This document shows, one piece after another, positions 53,906-63,780 of a DNA stretch of 64,000 nt. Source of the stretch: a virus; the IMG/VR virus record IMGVR_UViG_3300023202_000102, positions 128,700-192,699 of that record; one strand, given 5' to 3'. The notes below the pieces were generated by a model. It had not been told where the DNA came from. It made no database searches and saw nothing but the letters and a program-made list of their open reading frames with translations. Within the stretch, counting starts at the first letter, position 1; each line of letters starts with the position of its first letter. Made by a program: the position numbers and the translations under genes.

Positions 53906-55558
53906 ATGGTAAGGACTAGGTATACTGGCACTGGACGAGCCCGTGAGGGCGGACTCGCCGCAACCCACAGACAGGACTTTGAAGCTCACCACACAGGTGG
54001 AGATTGGCGTCATGGGGCTTTGGACATTGATATGGATCCGCCAATCACCGAAGGTGATGGTATCTATCAGGGAGATACTGTTCAAGAAACTCTTGAAGCT
54101 ATGGCAAATGTATTCTTGACAGGAGGTCAGGGGTTCATTGCTATTGGTGATGGTTATGGAAATTGCTCTCAAGATATTGCTCCAGCTTTTGAAGGAGCCT
54201 TTACCAATGCTCGTCTCGTAAATGGCGGTGTGATTCTGGTTAAGGCTGGAACATATTGTTTGCAGAACACGGTAACTGTCCCAACAGGTATTACAATTCT
54301 GGGCGAGCCCGGTGCATCGGTCATCATTGGTGAGACAGCAGAGGCTCCGCTGTTTGAGTTCCAAACAACAACTACCATTAATGATGTTGGTGATGGTGGC
54401 TTTACAATGACAGAGTCTCAGGACAAGAACCGCATTGTTGATATGGTTTTTTATGATGACCTGAACGACAATTCAGCGGGTGGACCATCCAGTCTTCAGA
54501 CAGTTCCGTTTGTTAGGTGCGAGCGTGGCTCTGATTTGACGATTGATAATTGCCAGTTCATTGGAAAAGTAGAGACTGGACCAAATGCTGTAACACACAG
54601 AGTAGTTGGATACACTGGTGCAGCTTCACTTAACGGAACAACCTTACAGTTTTTGAATTCATTTGCTGACGGTGTAAAGTCATTAGTGGAATTTGATGCA
54701 ACTCTTGGAGCGCCCGATAGGTTAGTCATTGAAAACAATAGGTTTAGAACTTTTGGTGATGGAATCAATGCAGACTCTGAAAGTACCTATGCTGTTTCAT
54801 TCACTAATTGTAACTGTACAATTGCAAACAACCATCATGTAGGCGTTAACTCAACTTATCAAGCACATGGATTTGCTTTCATCAAAGACTTCGCTGTTGC
54901 CGATTCTAGTACTTACATATCAATTACTGGAACAACTGGTGGTGTAGACTCTACGTTATCAGATACAAACACGCTCATTTTTGATGATAGAACAGTTAAG
55001 AATGAAATTCAAACTGTTGCCTTAAATTCTTGGGGCCCTCCAACCTTAACAACTTCACATCCATTTTCTTTGGCATTGGCTGGTGATATTCGGGCGAATG
55101 GTGATGCAGAAGTATCTGGGGGAGATACAACTATTGCTCGTGGTGTTGTTCACCACGCATTTGCACACAGGTACATGAATGACTCTACTGCTGTAGATAA
55201 GCAGTACACCCTTGATCCTAGATATGAAGCTCACGCAGTTGGAACGGCTGGTGCTGGATTCGGACTATTACACATAGTTGTTTCTGCGGCAGCTGCAACT
55301 CCGGTTACACTTACAATCGACACAACGGCCGGAGCCCTGCCTCTTGGTGGAATATTTGAGATTGTAGTTTCAAATATTAATGGTGCGGACATTACAATGT
55401 CTTGGGATTCTGAGTTTGGTTTCCAAAGCGCTGGAGACGATCAGTTCGGAACATCTAATCTAATAGCAGAGACTGTTGTAAGGTGGACCGGAACTGTAAT
55501 TTCTCCAGTTAGCTCTATGCCAAGAATTCTCATGGACAGAAAGGATTATCTTCCATAA
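53906..55558 (+). CDS. Beta-helix tailspike-like protein
   Basis: A 550-residue protein with a distinct N-terminal ~70 residues, then a right-handed parallel beta-helix of the pectate-lyase type: VNGGVILVKAGTYCLQ, VTVPTGITILGEPGASVII and repeated coils such as LTIDNCQFIG and LVIENNRFRTFGDG. The C-terminal 150 residues are beta-rich. Such spikes bind or cut surface polysaccharides; catalytic residues cannot be picked out by eye. It is followed closely by another surface gene. Confidence 0.85.
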   Translation: MVRTRYTGTGRAREGGLAATHRQDFEAHHTGGDWRHGALDIDMDPPITEGDGIYQGDTVQETLEAMANVFLTGGQGFIAIGDGYGNCSQDIAPAFEGAFTNARLVNGGVILVKAGTYCLQNTVTVPTGITILGEPGASVIIGETAEAPLFEFQTTTTINDVGDGGFTMTESQDKNRIVDMVFYDDLNDNSAGGPSSLQTVPFVRCERGSDLTIDNCQFIGKVETGPNAVTHRVVGYTGAASLNGTTLQFLNSFADGVKSLVEFDATLGAPDRLVIENNRFRTFGDGINADSESTYAVSFTNCNCTIANNHHVGVNSTYQAHGFAFIKDFAVADSSTYISITGTTGGVDSTLSDTNTLIFDDRTVKNEIQTVALNSWGPPTLTTSHPFSLALAGDIRANGDAEVSGGDTTIARGVVHHAFAHRYMNDSTAVDKQYTLDPRYEAHAVGTAGAGFGLLHIVVSAAAATPVTLTIDTTAGALPLGGIFEIVVSNINGADITMSWDSEFGFQSAGDDQFGTSNLIAETVVRWTGTVISPVSSMPRILMDRKDYLP

Positions 55559-55566
55559 GGTGAATT

Positions 55567-57144
55567 ATGACACGTATAGCTAATTTAGAAGCAGACCAAG
55601 TAACACACGTACCAGCAGTATATACGGTTGACAACACTCTCATGAATGCGGGAGGCGTCATCACTATTGACTATCCATACCCTACACATATCAAGTTAGA
55701 TGTTCAGGGGCTAGACAATGGCGGCAGAGTAACTCTTGTTTTTACGGGAGACCCAAAAGATGGAGAAATGTTGAACATTACAGTGCAACAGCCAAGTGAT
55801 GAGTTCAATGTTGGTATCCATGATATCTCAGTGAGTGTTGCTGGCTCTCCAGGATCTCCAGGTTTTGCAAGACAAACTCCCAATGACATTCTTACTCCAG
55901 ATCCTCACGAGGAAACAGTAACACACTTTCAGCTTGTTTACAATGCTGACAATCATCATTACATCAAAATCTCAGAGGGTGTAACTGGATATGGGCCAAG
56001 TTCTGACTTTCAGTATGATTACAATACTAGATATTTTGATAAGCCACAGAAAAGCTGGCGAGCTATGTCTAATATGTGGGTGCCATTGTCCGGATCTCAG
56101 TGGGAGTCTGATGACTTTGGCAAGGTAACTAATCCCGTATTTGTTGAAAGATCTACAGGACCATTCAAGGAAGGATTGGTTATGTGGGCATCTGTTGATT
56201 TTGGAGTAAACGCTTATTTGTATTGGATGCGTCCAGGGGGAATGACACATAGAACAACCCTTGGTCCTGTTACCGGAAATGCAGCTTGGACACTGGCAGT
56301 TCGTGAGAGAATTTCAATCTCTGATGATACGATTTTTCTTAAGCTGAGAACAAATGATAACACCTATTCATTACGAGTAACCTGGAATCTTAATGTTTTC
56401 AATGTAGATACTTTTGCAGCACTTGGAGAGAGTGGTTCACCAAATAACAACCTGATTTATAAAGATATTGGATCAGATCGATTTTATTGGATTGGTGGAG
56501 CTTCTGCTGAACTTGTACGATCTCAAGATGGGGCTGGTGCTTTTGCTCCAGCAACTGTATTTACAGCGTCTGGTTTTATGTATGGAATGGCCCGAGCACC
56601 TAATGGAAGAATTGGCGTTGCTATCTCTGCAGCAACGGCTCGATTTGCGGTTTCCACTGAGACGCGCAATGCGTTTGCAAGTACTTGGTCAGCTGAACAA
56701 GTTGTAGGAGCTGCTCCGGGCGCACCTACAGGCGGTATTGCTTGGGACAGGCCAAGAGCTAGATGGATAATTCTCTCTGGTGATTTTACTGTCTGGGCAT
56801 CTACAGACATCGAGGGAACATCATGGTCTCAAGTTGGAGATATCTCGGCTTTTGTAGGTGGTGTTGGACCTGCAGTTTACTTTGCTGGTGTAGGTAATAC
56901 ACTTGTAGCTGCTCGTAACACATCTCCGGTAACTGGATACACTATTGTTAGTTATGATGGTGGGGTTACATGGACTCAGTTAACAACTGATTCTGGTGCT
57001 TCACTTCGCTCTATGGGTATTGGCGGTATTGGGTACATGGCTGGACGTTTGTTCGCTCCTTTGTATAACGAACAAGACTCTGCGATGGCTATGATCTCTT
57101 CTGTTGATTGCAACAGGTGGGGTCCTTTAGATATTGATAAGTAA
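55567..57144 (+). CDS. Beta-propeller/Asp-box virion protein
   Basis: A 525-residue beta-rich protein. The C-terminal half has repeats typical of sialidase-type beta-propellers, including one clear Asp-box SYDGGVTWTQL and degenerate copies such as STDIEGTSWSQV. The N-terminal ~140 residues are a separate beta domain that could anchor it in the virion. It may bind glycans, or be an adhesin or glycosidase. Active-site Arg residues of sialidases are not obvious, so catalysis is uncertain. Confidence 0.75.
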   Translation: MTRIANLEADQVTHVPAVYTVDNTLMNAGGVITIDYPYPTHIKLDVQGLDNGGRVTLVFTGDPKDGEMLNITVQQPSDEFNVGIHDISVSVAGSPGSPGFARQTPNDILTPDPHEETVTHFQLVYNADNHHYIKISEGVTGYGPSSDFQYDYNTRYFDKPQKSWRAMSNMWVPLSGSQWESDDFGKVTNPVFVERSTGPFKEGLVMWASVDFGVNAYLYWMRPGGMTHRTTLGPVTGNAAWTLAVRERISISDDTIFLKLRTNDNTYSLRVTWNLNVFNVDTFAALGESGSPNNNLIYKDIGSDRFYWIGGASAELVRSQDGAGAFAPATVFTASGFMYGMARAPNGRIGVAISAATARFAVSTETRNAFASTWSAEQVVGAAPGAPTGGIAWDRPRARWIILSGDFTVWASTDIEGTSWSQVGDISAFVGGVGPAVYFAGVGNTLVAARNTSPVTGYTIVSYDGGVTWTQLTTDSGASLRSMGIGGIGYMAGRLFAPLYNEQDSAMAMISSVDCNRWGPLDIDK

Positions 57145-57153
57145 GGTCTTTTT

Positions 57154-57197
57154 GACAGGAATATTCTGTCATACAGGCATGGGCCAATTTTGGCTCC
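57154..57197. promoter_or_regulatory. Two small inverted repeats upstream of membrane gene
   Basis: GACAG...CTGTC (57154-57170, seven pairs with one G-T, loop ATA) and GGGCCAA...TTGGCTC (57181-57196) lie in the 69-base gap before the membrane protein gene. They may regulate transcription or translation of that gene or act as weak terminators. Confidence 0.35.
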
Positions 57198-57213
57198 CAA
57201 CAAGGAGGAACTT

Positions 57214-57624
57214 ATGGAAGATGCTATCACAGGTATTTTTACCACAGGCGCATTGGTTTTTTCCGTTGTTATCGCACTAGCAACGGTTGCTGTCCGTAAG
57301 GTAGTTGAGACAGTGTTCAAGAAATTGGAGATTGTCATTCCAGACAAGGCTGAAGATCTGATGAGGGATTTTTGGAAGCAGTGGGTTTTGCGCGCACTTC
57401 CAATGATTCTTGGCGGGCTTGCGGCTTACATGTTTCAGACATTCCCAGTTCCAGAGGTTTTCGCAGAATCTACTTCTGGACGTGTTTTCTTCGGAATTGT
57501 AGCGGGTTTGTTCAGTATGCCGCTATATGACGTAGTGAAGTACCATACTAAGAAACACCTACCAGAATCTGTAAAAGAGAAGGTTACCAGCATCATTCCA
57601 AAGATGCCACCAAAAGAAGACTAA
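57214..57624 (+). CDS. Small membrane protein, holin candidate
   Basis: The start is ATG 57214 with AAGGAGG six bases upstream; a longer frame from 57190 overlaps the ribosome site. The 136-residue protein has three hydrophobic stretches (about residues 5-28, 61-80 and 90-112) and a basic Lys/Pro C-terminus. Size, three-span layout and basic tail fit a class I-like holin. Other phage membrane proteins, including superinfection-exclusion factors, look similar, and no endolysin gene is next to it. Confidence 0.6.
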   Translation: MEDAITGIFTTGALVFSVVIALATVAVRKVVETVFKKLEIVIPDKAEDLMRDFWKQWVLRALPMILGGLAAYMFQTFPVPEVFAESTSGRVFFGIVAGLFSMPLYDVVKYHTKKHLPESVKEKVTSIIPKMPPKED

Positions 57625-57638
57625 CAAGCTAGAGAGTT

Positions 57639-60600
57639 ATGACAGTATTTCCAACTGCAATTGATGATGATCGATCAATCATAAGAATAGACGATAATCT
57701 TTCGGAAATGGGTGGTACATCCATCAATCAAATCCGAGAGGCTATCTTTGCTATTGAAAGAACTCTGGGCCTGAACCTGCAGGGCTCAATGGGGAGCCTT
57801 GCAGAACGCCTGAATGTATCTATCAATTCAGATGGAACTCTAAGAACAGATGCCCTTCAAGCTGTCGGTTTGGCAACACTGCCAATCCATGACAACCAAG
57901 TGGCTGCGACTGCGGGGATCCAGGAATCTAAGTTAGACCTGGATTTCAGCACGTCCGATCTTGCAACTCAACTTGCTGCTCTCGATGCTTTGGTAAACTC
58001 CACAGCAGATCTTGCAACGCTAACCAATGCAGACTTGCTCATTCATATTGCTGGCGGTACGCTGCTGAATGACAACTCTACCCAGGCACGTCACGTTGCT
58101 TCTCAGATCGATATTAACAATGTTCCCCTTGATACCAGAGACGGTACCTACATCTGGGGTGGTCTTAAGGACAAGAACGGTAATCTCCGTTCTGCAACTC
58201 AGGTAGCAGAGGCATTACTTCAGATCAATGATGATTTCGTTGCTCACCAAAACGCCATCTCAGAAGCTCATGTTGCTACGGCCATCTCTGTAGATACAAC
58301 TAACTTCCTTGAGATTCCTAAAGAACTTACAGATGTTCAGGCTGTCTTTGATTACTTTGATGATCAAGAGACTCTATCTACAGGGCTTGACCGAGCTACC
58401 TTACATACTAATGGCATCATCCGAGATGTGCGTGCAGAAGATCCACGAGTGGCTGTAGATGGATACAACACCAGCATCGTACCAGAAACGAAGGTCGCGG
58501 CATACTTGGCTGAACCAAGCCAGACAGCACCAAATGACAACGCATCCAATGGTGATGATGTTATTCAGTTTTTCCCAGAAGACAACTCTAAGTTTACCTT
58601 TGACGCTCAGTTCTCCCAAGTAAAGGTTGGAGACACCCTCCGTATTAACTATGGAATGGGAATTGAGGCTGTTTTCCCAATTAAAAGTATTCGCTTCAAG
58701 CCTGGAACTGAGTGGGCTGTTCGAATTAGTACTTACAACCTCAAGAACCTTGATGGTTACAACGGCACAGACGGATACGATGGGTATGCCCGCATCGATA
58801 AGTCCAGATTCGACAACAACACTTGGGGTGTGTTTGCAGCAGCTGGTGCTGTGCCTAACACCAACCCAGGTGGGGCATGTGATATTCAACCACAAAGCGT
58901 TATCATCGGAAATCCAAAAGGAGCTACAGCGCTAGGTATAGGTTTCGACCCTGGTAAGTTGGATATTGATCATTACAAACTATATCTTAGACTGTACCCA
59001 TCTGGTGATCCCGAGGTGTTCACAGACCTTCCATTTATTGATGTGACAGGTAATGCTGGAACCACCCCAGGTGCGTACAATATCGACAGAGTTGTAGAGG
59101 CTACAAACGCAGAGTTCCGTAAGGCAGGGTATAATTACAGATTCATTGCATTCAACTACAAGGGTGAGTTCGGCCTCATGCTTGCAGACGCCTACAACAA
59201 CGCTTCTTTCTCCATCATTGCTGGTCAAATCAATGGTACATCCATTGAGGAGGCTTCCTTTACTGAAAACGCAATTGGAGATGCCACAGATGGTTACGAC
59301 GGCTTAGGATTGGGCGCAGGAAGGGCTGGATTTGCAACACCAGTCTTACCATCAGGATCTGACTTTACAGACGCTCAGGCGGCAGCAAGTCTATCAACAC
59401 TGGTGATTCCTCCGGTAACTGGCAGAGATTCTATTATTGACGGCGCTAGACAGGATATTTTAGGAACGCCATCTCTTACCCAAGGTGATGGGTATTGGAT
59501 TGGTACCGTTACAGATGTAACAACAAACATCATTGAAAACACCAAGACTGTAACATATACTGTTCCTTTAGATCTTTCTGCTCAGGAACTTGCTGTTGGA
59601 AAAACTATTGTTATACAACCAACCGATCCTACAAATGCAGACATTGCGGGATATGGTCGTTTTATCATCGGTAATGTTACCTATGATGATAATTGTGGTA
59701 CGGTAAATCAAACCATTATTTCTGTTATCAATGGTATTCATGGAACCGGAGATCCATTAGGTACAACTCTACCTCTTAACACTGAGGTTAAGTTGTACTT
59801 CTCAGAGGACTCTGTTGGGTTTAACAATACCAATGTAGTTGGTGATACCGCAGATTACTTTAGGTATCATGAGATTTTTGCAACTCCAACAAGAGAGACG
59901 TTTGCTGTTGAGCGAGCGCGCATGCCAAAACAGACTGAGACCGGTATTCTTCTTGGTACGCTAACGGAGAATTGGAGAATTAGAAAAGTTTCTCCAAAAC
60001 TTAAAGGGGTTAGAACAGGTTCTGATTTTCGTAGCTTTGTAAGGTTTGTTGTTACTGACTATGATCCTGCAACGGGAAGGTATGACGGTTACATTGGAGA
60101 GCCAGATGGAGATTCAATTCTTAACCCAGGACCAATTGTTAGTGGTAAGAAAGATCGTACGGTACGGTTTTATGATGGAACCTACGTTAGTCATATAGAT
60201 ATAGAGTTTAGAGAATTTTCTACCACTCCTGGTGTTAACATTATGCCAGATACCTCTCCAAGGTATGTGGATATTGAGGTTTTTGATACTTTACAAAGAC
60301 ATGATGAATTCTTTGTTCTTGCTGGTGTTAGTCACAATGTTTTGGACTTTCAATCCATTACCGATCTTCGTGAGTTTGGAACACTATCTGAAGATAACTT
60401 TACAGATTCGGCAATCAAATTTATCCAAGCTGGAGAGCGTTATCTTCATGCTAATGGAGTTGTACGAGGATTTGAATACGAAGGTACGGCAACGAACTCT
60501 GAGGCAGTGCTTGGGTTTACTGGAGGTATAGCGCTGGTTAATGGAGCATTTGTTGCAACAGATTCCTTTGAGGTAAAACTTCCAGAGGTTAAATCCAGCT

Positions 60601-62789
60601 CTTCTGATGAGGTGAATTTTCTCATCTGTGTTACCGAAGGAGGACAGCTTCAGGCGGTCGTTCAGGAGACCGGAACAGGGGCGCAATTCTATGCCGTAGA
60701 TACTGGCTACTATGTTGAGACGTTATCGTTCAGAGATGTTGTTAACAAACACAAAAAACTTACCATTGTAGCTAAGGTAAATGCCACAATTGCAGATCAA
60801 GATGGGGGTGGAACCACCTACTCATTAAACTCTGTGGTAGATGCAAGGCGTTTTGTTTACAACGAAAGTGTTCGTGGACCATGGTCATTGACTGTAAGTC
60901 CAGAAGAGGATGGGTATGTCGCTACATTCAGATCAGCTGAGGCGGTAACGTGCTGGGTTAATGAATACGATATTTCTGAGGTTAAAATAGTTTATTTAGA
61001 AACAAATGAATGTATTGATCTATCAGGAATGAATAACAAGGTTAGATTCTATGGAGGAAATGCTCTTATAAATTCAGATGTTGGTGTGATGATTGGAAAC
61101 AATGTGCACCTAGATGGCATAGACTTTATCTACAATCCAAATCAAGCAGAAATTGTAGATAACAATCTGCATCTAAACACTGACTTTGGGTGTGTATACT
61201 CTGAGGATTACGAAAACATGAAGGTCACAAATTGTACTTTCATTTCAACCGTAGAATGCCCACCAGCAATTCACTTCAAACCAACTTCTTCAAATGACTT
61301 GGTAGCAATTGAAGTTTCTAACAACAGGTTCAATCTTTCTAGTAATGTTCAGAACTGCGCAATTGCGTTTACAAAGCGTGGTTCAGTAACTGATGAGCTT
61401 AGTCTGAATTCAGTTATTGTATCTGGAAACACATGCGAAGGCTCACAGGCAATTGTTATTTCGGTTGATGCAAATGTATTTGATGGTGATTCAATTGACT
61501 CAGATCCGTTTGTTACCAATAATGTATCGATAACTCGAAACCAGTGTGGTGCTATTGGTTTCCTTACGTCTGAAGCAGGCCAGAATCATACTGCGCTTCA
61601 GATTTCTGAGAATGACGCTCTCATCATCACAACAATGGATGGTGGCGGAAACCAGATTGACATTGACGATTTTGATATTCCTGACGAGACGGGAGCTGTA
61701 ACTATTGATAGAAATAAGTGCTACAGTATTGGGGTTACTATAGACAACACCTCTGCCTCTTCATACATCAACATCACGAACAACAACATTGTTTCCGGAA
61801 GCAGTTCTGTATTCCCTGGCGGGTACAACAATACCTATGGAAGTATTGGTATTTATGTTTGCTCTCCATACATTGGAACGGTTTCTGGGGCGCAGGTTTC
61901 CAATGTAAAGATTATTGGAAACTCCATATACCAGATACCAGAGTTGGGCAGAACTTATGATGGTGGTATTGAGCTTCACAAAGCTGGTATAATTGCCAAC
62001 AACTCAATCGGTGCGCTTGCAAGCGATGCCGTTGGTATCAGACTTGTTGGTGTCGATACCAATGATGACAATGACTCAAGAAGAGAAATTTCTGTGCATA
62101 ACAATGCTATCAATAGAGGAAGCGTGGCAATTGATGCATTTATCTCAATTGATGCAGTTGTTGACGATCCGACCTTCTACAAGATTGTAGATAATTATTT
62201 CGATTCGAGGTACATCGATCTATTGAATACGGATGATGATACGATAAAAATCAGTAATAATCCCAAGTCATTGATTGATAGAAATATAAATCATTTGCAA
62301 ACTACAAACTATCATCTTACGCCATATTTTGGTCCAAGAAAAACATCATCTTCTGGCGCTATGGTTTATAATAGATTTTTTGATCAGCCTCAAGTTGACA
62401 ATGTTAGAGGGGTCGTATATAATGCAAGTGGTTTAACAGTTGAACTTGATACTGGTGGAACTTCTGATTTAATTGGCGTCATACCACTTAATACGGTTTT
62501 GCCACCAGGAGCAAAGCTAGTTAAAATAAGTCAAGGAGGTCTTGGTCTTGACATTATTGCCGGAGAACTTTCTATAAGTGTTTTTGGTACTTTATCTGGA
62601 TTGATTGATTCTGATACACAAGATTTGTCTGTTTTTGCAGGGGGCACTTTAGAGTTAGACGCACCAAGCACCACACGCAGTGTAGAGGCAGAGCAATATA
62701 GACTTGTTATTGTATTAGATGATATCAAACCTGATGCGGGAGGCGGTTCATGGGTTTTTACTTTTTCAACAATTACTTACACATGGTAA
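57639..62789 (+). CDS. Very large virion spike protein with beta-helix
   Basis: A 1716-residue protein. The N-terminal ~130 residues are helical and Asp/Thr-rich and probably attach to the virion. A long central region is beta-rich with several DGY segments (LDGYNGTDGYDGYARID, TDGYDGLG, GDGYWIG, YDGYIGEPDG). From about residue 1140 a right-handed beta-helix appears (VMIGNNVHLDGIDFIYN, MKVTNCTFIST, VEVSNNRF-like turns), and the C-terminus is a separate beta domain ending FTFSTITYTW. This is the layout of a polysaccharide-binding or -degrading spike. Confidence 0.85.
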   Translation: MTVFPTAIDDDRSIIRIDDNLSEMGGTSINQIREAIFAIERTLGLNLQGSMGSLAERLNVSINSDGTLRTDALQAVGLATLPIHDNQVAATAGIQESKLDLDFSTSDLATQLAALDALVNSTADLATLTNADLLIHIAGGTLLNDNSTQARHVASQIDINNVPLDTRDGTYIWGGLKDKNGNLRSATQVAEALLQINDDFVAHQNAISEAHVATAISVDTTNFLEIPKELTDVQAVFDYFDDQETLSTGLDRATLHTNGIIRDVRAEDPRVAVDGYNTSIVPETKVAAYLAEPSQTAPNDNASNGDDVIQFFPEDNSKFTFDAQFSQVKVGDTLRINYGMGIEAVFPIKSIRFKPGTEWAVRISTYNLKNLDGYNGTDGYDGYARIDKSRFDNNTWGVFAAAGAVPNTNPGGACDIQPQSVIIGNPKGATALGIGFDPGKLDIDHYKLYLRLYPSGDPEVFTDLPFIDVTGNAGTTPGAYNIDRVVEATNAEFRKAGYNYRFIAFNYKGEFGLMLADAYNNASFSIIAGQINGTSIEEASFTENAIGDATDGYDGLGLGAGRAGFATPVLPSGSDFTDAQAAASLSTLVIPPVTGRDSIIDGARQDILGTPSLTQGDGYWIGTVTDVTTNIIENTKTVTYTVPLDLSAQELAVGKTIVIQPTDPTNADIAGYGRFIIGNVTYDDNCGTVNQTIISVINGIHGTGDPLGTTLPLNTEVKLYFSEDSVGFNNTNVVGDTADYFRYHEIFATPTRETFAVERARMPKQTETGILLGTLTENWRIRKVSPKLKGVRTGSDFRSFVRFVVTDYDPATGRYDGYIGEPDGDSILNPGPIVSGKKDRTVRFYDGTYVSHIDIEFREFSTTPGVNIMPDTSPRYVDIEVFDTLQRHDEFFVLAGVSHNVLDFQSITDLREFGTLSEDNFTDSAIKFIQAGERYLHANGVVRGFEYEGTATNSEAVLGFTGGIALVNGAFVATDSFEVKLPEVKSSSSDEVNFLICVTEGGQLQAVVQETGTGAQFYAVDTGYYVETLSFRDVVNKHKKLTIVAKVNATIADQDGGGTTYSLNSVVDARRFVYNESVRGPWSLTVSPEEDGYVATFRSAEAVTCWVNEYDISEVKIVYLETNECIDLSGMNNKVRFYGGNALINSDVGVMIGNNVHLDGIDFIYNPNQAEIVDNNLHLNTDFGCVYSEDYENMKVTNCTFISTVECPPAIHFKPTSSNDLVAIEVSNNRFNLSSNVQNCAIAFTKRGSVTDELSLNSVIVSGNTCEGSQAIVISVDANVFDGDSIDSDPFVTNNVSITRNQCGAIGFLTSEAGQNHTALQISENDALIITTMDGGGNQIDIDDFDIPDETGAVTIDRNKCYSIGVTIDNTSASSYINITNNNIVSGSSSVFPGGYNNTYGSIGIYVCSPYIGTVSGAQVSNVKIIGNSIYQIPELGRTYDGGIELHKAGIIANNSIGALASDAVGIRLVGVDTNDDNDSRREISVHNNAINRGSVAIDAFISIDAVVDDPTFYKIVDNYFDSRYIDLLNTDDDTIKISNNPKSLIDRNINHLQTTNYHLTPYFGPRKTSSSGAMVYNRFFDQPQVDNVRGVVYNASGLTVELDTGGTSDLIGVIPLNTVLPPGAKLVKISQGGLGLDIIAGELSISVFGTLSGLIDSDTQDLSVFAGGTLELDAPSTTRSVEAEQYRLVIVLDDIKPDAGGGSWVFTFSTITYTW

Positions 62790-62792
62790 GGT

Positions 62793-63608
62793 TTAGTAGC
62801 AGCAGTATACTCCAATGCCATAATCAAGATTTATATTAAAATTATCACACGTCATACCAGAAGAATTTTCTGGTAAAGATACATTATCGGTACTTTCTGG
62901 TTGGGCACATGATACGATTTGAATATCATCAAGAGATGATACTTCGGGAACATTAATAATTGTAGAATTACAGAAAAATTCTCTCATCATTTCATTTGAT
63001 GCTTGGTTAATACAACCACCAGAGCACATACCAGAAATACCTTCCCATCTTTCCGGGAAGGTATTGTCCATTACCCATGAAAGATGGGTGTTGCGATTTC
63101 CTCCACAATAATGCCAGTCAGACTGACAAGAATCACAAGTAATAATACCACCACATCCATCATTGTGATTTGCACAAGCAGAACCTTCTGTGCCTTGTTC
63201 TGCAAATTCTGAATTATTAAGCTCAAGAGTAATTTCATCACATGTCTTAGGAATACAAACCCCACTACCACCAGTTGAGGTTTCACCACCAGATGCACCA
63301 CCTGATGGCATCCCTCCGGAATTACCGGATACATCACCACCCGTTCCACCGGTTGAAGATCCTCCGGACTCTCCGGATTGTTCACAATCACAAAGACCCC
63401 ACTCACCGGCCTCACAAAATTGAATGCCTGCGCATTCGTCTTGGCCAGAGCAATCTACTGGATCTGTATTGTCAGAATCACAAACCGTTCCAGTGAGCTT
63501 GTTGGGAACTGGCTCTTTGGGTCCGGTTGATGTGGTGGTGAATTCGTCACCACCGCAGGCGATGGTTAAAGACATGCTCGCAATGATTGTCAGGATGTAT
63601 TTGTTCAT
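62793..63608 (-). CDS. Cys-rich lipoprotein of myxobacterial type
   Basis: A 271-residue minus-strand protein with a signal peptide and lipobox-like LTIACGGD (lipid Cys 18-19). The mature protein has a Ser/Gly-rich linker (GGSSTGGTGG, GGASGGETSTGGSG) and the pattern CIPKTC...DGCGGIITCDSC...YCGG, a motif series seen widely in Myxococcota surface lipoproteins. It is probably exported to the outer membrane and could change the host surface, for example to block further infection. No strong ribosome site is visible. It ends four bases after the plus-strand spike gene, tail to tail. Confidence 0.85.
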   Translation of the reverse strand: MNKYILTIIASMSLTIACGGDEFTTTSTGPKEPVPNKLTGTVCDSDNTDPVDCSGQDECAGIQFCEAGEWGLCDCEQSGESGGSSTGGTGGDVSGNSGGMPSGGASGGETSTGGSGVCIPKTCDEITLELNNSEFAEQGTEGSACANHNDGCGGIITCDSCQSDWHYCGGNRNTHLSWVMDNTFPERWEGISGMCSGGCINQASNEMMREFFCNSTIINVPEVSSLDDIQIVSCAQPESTDNVSLPENSSGMTCDNFNINLDYGIGVYCCY

Positions 63609-63666
63609 GTGTTTTCGTTTCGTTTTGGTTTTCTAGGTCATCGGATATTCCGGGAATCGCTGCGGG

Positions 63667-63689
63667 CTTTGGGGTTTTTTGCCCCGAAG
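63667..63689. terminator. Possible hairpin in divergent gap
   Basis: CTTTGGGG / CCCCGAAG (with one G-T pair) has a T-rich loop. It lies in the 172-base gap between the divergent lipoprotein and the last gene. It may be a terminator or part of a divergent control region; no clear promoter is visible there. Confidence 0.3.
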
Positions 63690-63780
63690 ACACCATGAAG
63701 CTACCTCAAACCAAGAGTTCTGTCAAGGAAAAACGACACATTGCATTTGTATGCGCTTTTTCGCTATTTTGGATTCGTAC

